Positions 38,172 through 49,132 of a DNA stretch of 64,000 nucleotides are shown piece by piece. The stretch comes from Notospermus geniculatus (lineage: Eukaryota > Nemertea > Pilidiophora > Heteronemertea > Lineidae). Each line of letters begins with the position of its first letter. The stretch's first letter is position 1. Where the stretch lies: the NCBI GenBank assembly GCA_002633025.1, contig NMRB01001746.1:52889-116888 (forward strand), given 5' to 3'. Under the pieces are notes generated by a model. That model ran no database searches, was not told the DNA's origin, and was given only the letters and a program-made list of their open reading frames with translations. The translations under genes were made by a program, and so were the position numbers.

Positions 38172-38244
38172 GCCCGTGTAGCTCAGTCGGTAGAGCATCA
38201 GGCTTTTAACCTGAGGGTCTGGGGTTCGAGCCCCCACGCGGGTG
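38172..38244 (+). tRNA. tRNA-Lys(UUU), gene 7 of 8
   Basis: Identical to gene 1 although its flanks have diverged most. Confidence 0.97.
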
Positions 38245-38447
38245 ATTTTTTTTCGGTTGCTTCGTTTCTTTTTTTCATTGTGCCATCTTTATTTTGCGCG
38301 TAGAATGTCATTTTACATGTATATAAAACCAAGCCCGTCTGCTTCTGTAATTCTGTCAAACTGCATGATGGCGCAAATAGTCTCCAGGTTTTTTGTATTT
38401 CCTGAGTGATTAACACTGAGGTGCATAAGGAACTAAGGCGATCATTT

Positions 38448-38575
38448 TTTCTACCTTATAGTATTTCTACCTTACCTTATAGTATTTCTACCTTACCTTA
38501 TAGTACCTTACGTATTTCTACCTATTGTATTTCCTGGGTGTTTTTTGTATTTCCTGAGTGCTTCCTGAGTGACAC
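38448..38575. repeat. Short tandem repeats (TTATAGTATTTCTACC and TATTTCCTGAGTG)
   Basis: Several imperfect copies within the tRNA array. Confidence 0.7.
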
Positions 38576-38824
38576 ATGTATTAATTGAAGAATCTAATAG
38601 AACTTTGACAAAGCAAGCAGGTAATTGTAAAACTGCGAAAGAATCGAAAAATGTTTTCATCGGGCGTACACATGTGAACATCGCTCAGCTGTAGGAGGAT
38701 TCTTAAAAATTACACCGTTCTGTCTGGAAAGATCAGATGCTTCTTCTAAATTTCTTGGCAACTTTATTTCCAAAAAATTCAAAAATTCATTGTCACGGAT
38801 CAAATGCGTCACCGCTTTCGAGCA

Positions 38825-38897
38825 GCCCGTGTAGCTCAGTCGGTAGAGCATCAGGCTTTTAACCTGAGGGTCTGGGGTTCGAGCCCCCACGCGGGTG
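38825..38897 (+). tRNA. tRNA-Lys(UUU), gene 8 of 8
   Basis: Identical to gene 1. Confidence 0.97.
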
Positions 38898-39964
38898 CAA
38901 AATTTTTTCGCCTGCGTCTTTTCTTTTTTTTCTTCTTATCTTTATTTCATTATTTTATAGAATTAAGCGTGCTGAAATCACTATACATGTAGTATGATGT
39001 CATTTAATTTAATATTTAAATTGTTACAGCAGTAATGTCAACAGCACAAGAATAGCGCCCTCTGTTTGTTGCCTTACAAACAATTCGGACCTCCCAATGG
39101 AGTTTTGGCTCAGCAACACGCCAAACACGCCCACAGCAGTTCAAGTATTTATCATGAAGGGAACAACAACATTATTTTAGAGTTACAACACGGGAAGCCC
39201 GTCCAATGTACACTGCCTCACCACAAGAACGATTTGGCATTGTCCACAACTGACGATACACCTTTGTTCACTGTTTGATGTCTCTAGATAAAGTATGCCA
39301 GGAATCACTCCAATGTTGACACTGTAGCAGCTCAATGAAACATTCAGGTAATTGACTTTTCTCAGGAATAACTTTAGATAAAATGAATGTTGATAAACAA
39401 CTATAAAAGGCTGCAGGTCATGTTTGACCAGGTGTCGCGCAAGAACAATTTCAAAAATTACGCTTTTCGGAATTTTTTTGTGTTTTTCATCCAATTGCAA
39501 AGGGTTTTGAGAGAGAACAGCCGACATGTTTGTATACCATAAATCGACCGTAAAAATAGAAATTGTTTTCTGCCTAATTGTGTTGAATCTTTTGCGGTTC
39601 TTTAAGATCATTATTACCGTGTTTGCCCAACTCCGATGGCGATCGCACGGGGCGTATGTTTACACTCCAGCCCATCTTCCAGGGTTTTATCATTCCCGAT
39701 TCGGACTGATGGGGCCTGGTCTTGGAGACCGTTATGACCCGCAACAGCATCGGATCATGGTGCAAGAAAACCAATCCAGACGGAAGGATTGCCGAACAAT
39801 AATTTTTTTCGTGAGTCTATGCACCTTTTTCAATATGAACTCCTCGAAAATGCAGAATTCTGCGTTATTCGGACGGATGCTAACATTTTTGGTGCAGAAT
39901 TTTATGGGACGCCTTTTCATTTGAGACCCTGGCAACAACGTTTTTCACTGGTAACCTCTTTGTA

Positions 39965-40352
39965 CGGTTTTACACACGTCTACACATCATACGATGTGGT
40001 TCATCGAGTTTTACACAAACAAAGACGGTTTTACACACATCTACACATCATACGATGTGGTTCATCGAGTTTTACACAAACAAAGACGGTTTTACACACA
40101 TCTACACATCATACGATGTGGTTCATCGAGTTTTACACAAACAAAGACGGTTTTACGCACATCTACACATCATACGATGTGGTTCATCGAGTTTTACACA
40201 AACAAAGACGGTTTTACGCACATCTACACATCATACGATGTGGTTCATCGAGTTTTACACAAACAAAGACGGTTTTACACACATCTACACATCATACGAT
40301 GTGGTTCATCGAGTTTTACACAAACAAAGACGGTTTTACGCACATCTACAAG
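39965..40352. repeat. 61-bp minisatellite, six copies
   Basis: TACGATGTGG recurs at 39990, 40051, 40112, 40173, 40234 and 40295, exactly 61 bp apart. A remnant is at 40801-40818. The 232-codon frame across it is a product of the repeat. Confidence 0.95.
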
Positions 40353-43217
40353 CTAAAAGTATGCATAGTATTAGAGATGATTCATCTTACTTTTTTTTGT
40401 AGGCGGCGCCGCTCACCAATTGGTCACTGCAAGATTAAAATCGTGGAATCTGAAGTAGGACAGATTTCAGTCCAACTTGCATCATGAATGTACTGGGATA
40501 CTAGCTCTCATAATACTGCATCATAATAGATCAAAAATAGATTTTGATCATACATACTAATATTATACTGTACTCCTCTGAAGAAGTGGGTGGCACTCGG
40601 ACCCGAGTTGATGTGCCAAGTACCCTCGTCTCTTGGTAGAGGATATTACATTGACGATGTGTCAATCAGGCCATTGTGTTGAAGATGACTTTGCCCCGAC
40701 AATATAGTGTCCAACACGACTGAGTGACACGACAGCAGGTGGTCAACACGGGGTACGGAGGTTCAAGAGTCCCTCAACATGTCCTGCACTGATGGACGGA
40801 TACGATGTGGTTCATCGAATTTCCGACACAATTCTGTAAGTTTTGGTATCATTTTACCAAGCATCATGTAAACAACGGATTGTTGGACGGAGGTTTCCAG
40901 TTATTGCTGCCGTACAAGTACGGCACCGTCATCCGATCTAGTCTTGATTTTATAGTCACCCGAACCGGTCGTTTCTTATGTCGTCTGCTTTCAGCCAAAC
41001 ATGGCCGATGAATGCTGATCTTGTACGAGAGAAATCAAGAGACACAGGTGGGAAATGTCTTCTTAATCCATTTACCCGGGTGTGAATCTTGTTATGAGTG
41101 ACATGACACAGTTCAGAATGGATGCGGCAGCGGTTCTTTGATGGCCACCAGTGAACCAGCAGGAAACTAGGCCGAGCATTGATCCCCTACCACTCGACAT
41201 TTATTGCATTCATTTCAAACGGTTCTTGAAGAATGGTCTCCAATATGGACCGCTGTGAAGTCCTGTTCTCGAGTTAGAGCACAATCAGGTTTCCGTCTTG
41301 CCTGATCATTGTGTCAGCTTGGAGGGTTGTCCCGTTGGGAGGCGGTTGCATTGTCATTCCTCCTCTTACGGTGTCTCTTGTCCCTCGGTGTACGTCAGGA
41401 TTGAGTTACTTTCACTGCAGTATGTTTTCCGCGAGTAACATACCTGAAAACACCACTCGAAATTAAATTGCTTTCAAGTGTCCTTGTACTTCTGGTTCGT
41501 GCATTGAGAGGAAACGGTAATAGGGTTCCCATAAGTAACTGTATTGTCTGTTCAGCTTTCGCGAAATATTTTACAAGAACTTGAGTCCCATATTTTTAAG
41601 ACAACATGGAAAGAAATCGCAATATCCAACCGCGTCTGCTAAGGACACAACAACATGCAGCATGGAAGCAGAAATGTTTTTTCCCGGGTATAGAATTCAG
41701 AGATTTGAATTCGAGTGGGTAACGGTTACCCAATTCGCGGCAGATTTTAGACAACTTTTTGTAAACGCTTTGTGGTGACATGTGAATGTAGCTCCTTCAT
41801 GGTTTGAAAAGTGAATTCGAACGTGAGACATGACATTCATGTTCTTTAACATTTTTCTCAAGATTTACCACCCTTTGATGGAACAGAGGCTGTCACATTA
41901 CTTGGAGTATTTCCAATGCGAATTTAATGCCAACAAAGCAGAGAATTCACGCCATCCTTCTCCCAAAGAATAGCTGGAGTAAGTCGAAAAGTTCCTTAGA
42001 GTTCAAAAAGAAGAAATATCGCAGAAAACGTCCTTTTGTGCACGGAATCACCGTAAAATTCTATCTTTGAAAGACAAGTCAGTCGTATTCTTCGGGGTGT
42101 CCCGAATGCCTTGTCTCTTTGTGTTCTGGCGTCAATGTGTCTAGAGAAACGCGGTGCTTCCTGCAGAATGGGCTCTCTTTTCGGGCTTTCTCTCCGGTCT
42201 TCTTAAGACTGGCATAAATCTCAAATTTGAATGGGCACTGTAAGCAATTATACGGGCATTTGAATATCAACAATGCGTGCACACCTGGTTGAAGCGAGGG
42301 AAGACATTAAAAACGCATTTTTATCAAACTAATGTAAAGCGAATGTAAACATGCTCTTCTGGGCGAGGAAGGGAGAATGAGACAGGCAGAAAGGCATTAA
42401 ATATTTGGGCTAAAAAGACGTGTTTTGTTGAAGGGGTGATGAATAGTATATTTGGAGGGATTAGACCCCCGATTGTCCTTATCCAGATGTATGGAAAATT
42501 GGCCAAGTTGATACTCACTGTCGTGTTGGCCTAATCGGAGTAAAATGAATTAAATCGAACTGTCGGAACCAACTTTGTGAAAGAAACAAAGTTGTAAAAC
42601 ACACACGGAAGACGAATTACGTGTGGGAGGGGCATTGTTAGTAATATATAGCGGAATAAATCTTGTGTTCCAGTCATGATATAGATGTTCACAGGAAATC
42701 ATGCTGTCAATACGGACACCGGTTGGTTAGAAAGACACCATTGTAGACATTTAAGATTCCAATTAAACTGATATGGTTGGTCGGTCATTCGCACTAAGTA
42801 TTTGTCACGGAACCCGTGAGGACATGAATACTTAGACGCACAAAGTGTGAGTGAGCGCTGAAAGGGACACCAGGGTTTGCTTTGGGTGGTCCTGGCCACA
42901 GATTTAATTAGCAATGCTGTCATGAATTGCTGTTATCTTTTTAAGGTGGGGCACAGCAGTGGCTGATGGACAAAGAATATGATGCTAATTGAGAGCTTGC
43001 ACCTGTGGCTTTCATTAAACCGACCCTATGAGGTTTAAAGGAATCGTTGCAGGACACTTTCAGCGAAGTACATTGACGTCATCATTGAAAACGTCTTGAA
43101 GAAATGACGTCCTCTTTATACATGTAGCATCGCTCCCAAGCTCGTAATCGTGAAAATCTCTGAGGAAATGATGCAGATGGCATCGGCACTATCACAAAGT
43201 GTATTACCAATCAAAAC
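40353..43217. other. Intergenic
   Basis: No gene recognised; short frames only. Confidence 0.4.
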
Positions 43218-43785
43218 ATGCGGTGCATCAGCAGAATGACAGCTACTGCTCATCGCAATAGAACCTCAACAGTCTAAACAAAATGCATCAGCAGAATGAC
43301 AGCTATTGCAATAGAACCTAATCTAAACAAACAATGCTTCAGCAGGATGATAGCTAGACTGCTTATCGCAATAGAACCTAGTCTAAACAAACAATGCTTC
43401 AGCAGAATTATAGCTACACTGCTTACCGCAATAAACTTAGTCTACAAACAATGCATCAGCAGAATTGCTAGACTGCTTATCGCAATAGAATGACTTAGTC
43501 AAAACAAACAATGCATCAGCAGAATTATAGCTTGACTGCTTATCGCAATAGAACTTAGTCTAAACAAACAATGCATCAGCAGAATGATAGCTAGACTGCT
43601 TATCGCAATAGAACCCAACAGTCTAAACAAAATGCATCAGCAGAATGACAAGAAGACTGTTTAATTTCGCAATAGAACCTAAACAGTCTATTAACAAAAT
43701 GCATCAGCAGAAAAACAGCTAGACTGTTCATTGCAATAGATCAACAAGACAATGCATTTGCCGATATTACAGCTAGACTGCAATA
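43218..43785. repeat. Degenerate satellite, about nine units of 60-70 bp
   Basis: Units contain AATGCATCAGCAGAATGA, GCTAGACTGCTTATCGCAAT and AGTCTAAACAAAC, with much drift and length change. Confidence 0.85.
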
Positions 43786-46063
43786 GATCCAAACAATTTA
43801 GGACTGAGAGATTGTTCATTGCTGAATTTAAAAAAAACTATTTTCTGAATAGTGCGAATTTCGGCCAAACGTCCCTTAGCGATTCATGAAATTAGGTAAA
43901 GAGGCATGGTTGCATGAGAGCTTAACCCAGGGACCAAGTTCTCAATTAATTTTGTCCAAAATGAGCGAATATTGCCCATGACTCTACTCCAAAATTATCA
44001 ATCAAAGTTGCGGAAAGAGTTTTAATTGATGTGATGCCCGTTACGGATCTGTCGTGCGTGCATTAATTTTCGGTTAATGGTCAGCATTCGGTGTTGGTAA
44101 ACAAACCCTAAACCACGCTAATGATCCCTAAATATTACACCAGTTGTCATCCGATCGCCAAATGTTTGTGGTTCAGGGTCCAGAAATGAGCATTTAAGGT
44201 TTCCTGTGTCCCTTAATGAAAGTTTGCTTAGTTTGATATGCAAACAGTATAAACTGAGCGCGATGTCCGAATCTGTCGATTTTACCCCCGTCCCGATTGT
44301 GCCAGTTCTCGCCATTCTTCTCGCGTGATAATGCACTATTTATAACCAACCAATAAATGTCACATTTTCGGAGCAGTCCGTTCACTCCTTTTCTTCACGT
44401 TGACGGCAGGACAAGATAGAGTGATGTGCAGAATTTGGAATTTAGTCTGATGAAAGTATGACAACCGCGCACCTGCGTTGGCTGTGCGAAAGATTCCCCA
44501 ACAACGATAATGAAATGGGACGGTTGAACGCGTTCCATCAAAGGTGGTCTGGGTTTTAGTAAAACCCCCGGCATCTCCATTTCTAAGGCTTTCCTTTTGA
44601 TATGGAGCGGCTAAATATGCGGCATAATTTCCTGAATCGGACACGTTTCATGATTGTAATAGGCGGCAATGACTACCTACAGCGTGAGGTCTTTTTATGA
44701 TGGTTATTCGTCCGCTTGCTCCCTGTGTTGACGTTGAACCAATACAGATCATTGTACAGTTGTTTTCGTGTCAACTCTCGTCTGTTTGTGAGTGTCATCG
44801 TGGTGCATGGTTAATGCCTTCGGTAAACTCACCAGACGATCCCGAATAGAGGAGGAGTGTTTACCCACAACTCCGGCCAAACTTGTCGTACAGTTGTGTA
44901 CACATAAACACAATTGCAGAGATACTACGTTTTATGTTGGTTAAATTGAGGGTGAGGATTAGAGATTTAAAGAAAGTGACTGATGTTTGTGTTTATTTTT
45001 ACTCGCACCATTCTCCGAGGAGTGCCGATCGGAGCCGAGCTCAGACTGACGTCATGTTTGTACCCATCGCCTGTTGCGGCATGCTCAGTGCTGTGGACAG
45101 ACTTGGAAAATTGTACGACTGGTCAATGACTGGAAACCAAATATTTAATCCGTGATGCATTATTTTGATCAAATCGATCGCATCATTGCCTACACCATAC
45201 CCATTTCTCTCAACGTAAGTCACCGGATTTATCCTTCATTCGGCCCAACTCCCCGTTGCCCCACTCCTTCCCTGATTGAAGCGTGTTTTTACGCATTTCT
45301 GTCCTCCGTAGATAGAATTAGGCAAGTCTGCAAAGCCACTCGCCAACGCATCAAAGTGGGATGAAGCGTCCCCGACCGAGCCCTCACATGTTACGAGAGG
45401 ACTCGGCATATGGAAAATGAAGAACATTGGAGACAGTGGGCTGTCAACCAATGCCACGTAATCGAAAGTGAAGGACTAGTGGTACAGCTCATTGAAGAGA
45501 GGCTGAGAGCACTCAGCACCTCAATACCAGCGTCGAACAGAGAATGGGAGAGGCGGATGGATGATATTTGTGAGTATATCGCCCGTACCGCAGTCTCGTC
45601 CGGGACGCATTATTGGTCGCAATCTGCGTCCTGTATTTTGCATTGCCATTGTTCACAGCATGCGGGTGCTTCACTTGGCCATGATTTGTTTTTACACTAT
45701 CTCTTTTTCCCCCGACGGAAAATAAATGAAAGTCCGTGCAGTCACCGCAGGCAACTGTCTCACGTCCTTGTCAAGAATTTTTAAACCATCGATCGTGTCC
45801 TTTAAATTGTTTCCACGTCGTCCGCGGGGAGAACCATTGCGCGAACGGAATTCAAATTAACTACACAGATTATATATAGTTTAGTGATTTTTGGACGAAT
45901 TGTTTTCTACGATGATGAAATTCTTTTTGAGTCAAACTGAAACTTGGCCAAAGCTAAGATTTCTCTCGCTCACAGCGTCGGAATGGACAGCCTCGTAGCG
46001 CCGTCTGCGACAAAGTAGTGGAACTAAATCTGCTTTTCGCGTTGAAGGCACACACATTACAGA
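43786..46063. other. Intergenic
   Basis: No supported gene. A 124-codon frame at 45410-45784 has no recognisable domain. Confidence 0.4.
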
Positions 46064-46161
46064 GTTTTCGCAAAAAAGCCCCCTATTGTTCGATGCCACG
46101 AAGAGAGCATTGAACAAAATGATAGACGTACGCGTTGGCGTTTCGGGGGCTTTGCGAAAAC
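46064..46161. mobile_element. Small foldback (AGTTTTCGCAAA / TTTGCGAAAAC)
   Basis: Inverted arms of about 20 bp that end in CCCCC and GGGGG. Confidence 0.6.
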
Positions 46162-46550
46162 GCCCTAGTATACTATTCGCCCGGACTACTCGAGGTCCAA
46201 TTCAGTCATAATCACATATCAAACGCTTAATAAACTTCTATATTGACATTCACCTGTAAATCTGATGGCATCTAATCGATCTACTGAACGAAACAACCCG
46301 CATACAGGCTACGCGTCGTCTGCCCTCGTCCCATTTCTCGTTCACTGAAGCGCAGCTGCACCTGTCCTGCACATGTCACACATGAAAATTTTATTCGACC
46401 AATTATTTTACCCAAATGACACACATAACATCCCTTGTTCAATGGACATTGTTTTACAATAGAAAAACTGATTTAGAAAATAGAACTTGCACGTGTCGCT
46501 TAATTTGTCCTGCCATCAGCGTGGCTGAGGCAGACAAGGTGGGCAACACT

Positions 46551-46960
46551 GGTCCACGGTCTACTCGCTCCGTCCGGTTACACTGTATCCGAAAATCACA
46601 CATTCAAGGTTCGTTTCATATGCGGGCAATAGTGAGGTTTCGCAAATCTGACGAAGAATGCAACATCTCTAAAACAGGTTCGTCGTAGTGGCAGGTGGCG
46701 CCATCTGAAATAAGAGTAGAAAACAAACATGCGAAGCAGAGACAGACCAGCTGGGCATCACAGGGTCCACGGTCTACTCGCTCCGTCCAAAGTCGCCCTG
46801 TGTACGAAAATCAGACACATTCAAGGTTGATTCCATACGTGGGCAATTTAAGCTATAGATGGAGACGGAAGTATAGATACATGGAGAAAACCCTGACTTA
46901 AGCAGGTTCGTCATAGTGGCAAGTGGCGCCATCTGATATAAGAGTAGGAAACAAACATGC
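46551..46960. repeat. Diverged tandem duplication
   Basis: Units 46551-46732 and 46764-46960 share GGTCCACGGTCTACTCGCTC at the start and TGGCGCCATCTGA near the end. Unit 1 alone contains ATAGTGAGGTTTCGCAAATC, the end sequence of the foldback at 47901-48295. Confidence 0.75.
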
Positions 46961-47514
46961 CACGCCTTTCGAGGTCCGTGTTTCGTTGGTAGTACTAGTA
47001 CTAGTATATCAGTAAAGAAATTCAAGTTCCGAGGCAGTGGCGGTAGTTTCCGCAGTTCCCTCCATAAGTATGGTCTGTCACCCTTGCACCGTGCATCATA
47101 GACATGACAGACGGAGGTCACTGTGATGAAGTCACTACCGGTACCGGTAACTGTACCATCGGTGTGTCGGGTATAGGCTACACCAAAAGCAAAGGATGAA
47201 GCTCCAGTCTTCAGACTGCTTTCCCTTCCAACATTGCCTTCTAATCTTCATCCCATTCGGATAATCATTCAGATACAACAAACCGGAGAGGTTTCATACA
47301 AGCCAGCCCTGCTGCATAGTAACGCCATCTACCAAGGAGGACAACAACTAAACGTCTTCCGTCCGTCCTCGTGTCGGATATCGTCCTCCTGGTGAACGAG
47401 CACGGGCCATCCACCACATGAATCATTCATGATCAAACGTCGTCATGGATCTGTTGTACGAGTTAATATGTTGCCTGTGATCTCATCCCACACTACTTCA
47501 GCCCTCTAATAGCG

Positions 47515-47888
47515 ACACTTTTCCGACTCCGACTTCAAGTACCAGAATGAATTGCAGTCCGCTGAAGACATCCTTGATAAAAACGATTTGATAGACGTTT
47601 GCAAATCGTAAAATGCCGTAATTTTGTGGCAGAATAATTTTGACTCGTAATCGGAAGTGCACATATATCGCAAATGTTACAGTCGTGTTTCAAGTCGTAA
47701 CGACTAGGATTACGACTTCAATATTCTTTATTTATTTATCCGCACTTCCCATTTATGAGGCCAAATTTTTCTGCCTTCAATTTATGGTGTTTGACGAGTT
47801 GAAAACGTCTATCAAATCGTTTTTATCAAGGATGTCCATAGCGGACTGCAATTCATTCTCGTAGCTGAAGTCAGAGTCGGAAAGGTGC
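47515..47888. mobile_element. Foldback element, arms about 85 bp
   Basis: Arms include TTTCCGACTC and GAATGAATTGCAGTCCGCT, inverted at the other end. Pairing continues weakly inward through CGGAAGTGC. Confidence 0.8.
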
Positions 47889-47900
47889 TACACCTTGCTA

Positions 47901-48295
47901 ATAGTGAGGTTTTGCAAACGTGACGAAAAACGAAGTACGAAATACGACTTCATTTCCAGGACCTAATGAATTTCTGGAGATGGTTGATACCACAAATGTC
48001 CCTGTTGCCAGTGCGCCTTTCAGCATATCATATAAGACCGAGAGAGTTATGGTGCATATTGAATTTTTAAATTCCCACTTCGTAGATACGAAGTGAAAAG
48101 ATAAATTTCAAAATTTATAATATACACCACAACTCTATCGGTCTAACGTCATACGCTGAAAGACGCTCTTGCAGCAGGCGATGTTGCGGTACCAACCATC
48201 TCCTGAAATACATTACATGTACGTCATGGAAATGAAGTCCAATTTCGTAACTATTTAGTACTTCGTTTTTCGTCAGATTTGCGAAATCTCCCTAT
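47901..48295. mobile_element. Foldback element, nearly whole length paired
   Basis: Starts ATAGTGAGGTTTTGCAAACG and ends with an imperfect inverse; the centre is ACTTCGTAGATACGAAGT near 48090. Lies 12 bases from the previous foldback. Confidence 0.8.
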
Positions 48296-49132
48296 TATTT
48301 CGAGTAGTGAAGGAGGGCTTTGGAGACGGAGAGGCGAGCATGCTCTCACGACAAGACAATCCTGCAGACCTTCATTGGACTCACTGAAAGTCCGTTTGAA
48401 GCTTCTTAGATGTGGCAAATGATATTGTCATCTCAAATTGTCCTTAAAACAGTCCTTCAGCCCTTGACCTGTTTTCCTCAATCAAAATACGTTTTGGATA
48501 CACTTGAGGTAACAAGGAGGCCGGGGAAGGTCAGCAGAAAAAAGCGTTCACACAGAATTACTGCGACAATACATTGCGTCCTAGCTCTTCATCGCATTAT
48601 ATCAAGATACGTCTTATGCCCCCCCCCCCCAAGATTTTCAGGGATTTCCAGAATGACACTTCCTAAAATAGAATGCACTTCCCCCAACAAAATTATTTTC
48701 TTTTTAATTTTTTATCAGATCTTTATCTCAGATCTCAGACTGTCGTGTACACACGCGTCATAAATGCGGTTATCTCTCGGGACATGTCACAAATGCAATG
48801 TGCAGTGTGTCATGCCCACGCACTCTCTGGCGACCTATTTATTTCCACTGCGTCACGTCCTCGGCCTATCACGAAGTATTAGGGAAATCTGGGACTAGGC
48901 CATCTCAATCAAGATTTAATTTGACATAAATAACCGTATTTTCCGGCCAAAATAGGAAATATCTTACTTGGCACTTCAGAAATTCTACCGGAAAATATTG
49001 ATCTAATTCCAGAAGTCATTGGCTACGCGTGTTCCTTTCCGAAACTAGGCCTTGGCATACATCTGTTCCGAGCTATCATCAATATTATACCACCTACAAT
49101 AAGATGCACCAGTCACGTTTTCCAAAGACATA
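48296..49132. other. Rab24 upstream region
   Basis: No gene. The Rab24 5' UTR and promoter should be in the last few hundred bases; no clear core promoter motif was found. Confidence 0.4.

Larger units (their letters stand above)
34750..38991. repeat. Tandem array of tRNA-bearing units
   Basis: Each unit of roughly 350-450 bp carries TCGCTCAGCTGTAGGAGGA, CTTCTTCCAAATTTCTTGGC, a tRNA-Lys and a T run. The outer units (34853 and 38307) share a longer 5' part. A transposon splits the array between genes 6 and 7. Confidence 0.9.

Noticed and set aside
45410-45784. 124-codon frame with a helical N-terminal half
   Set aside because: The second half is His/Cys-rich nonsense-like sequence and no homologous family is recognised.
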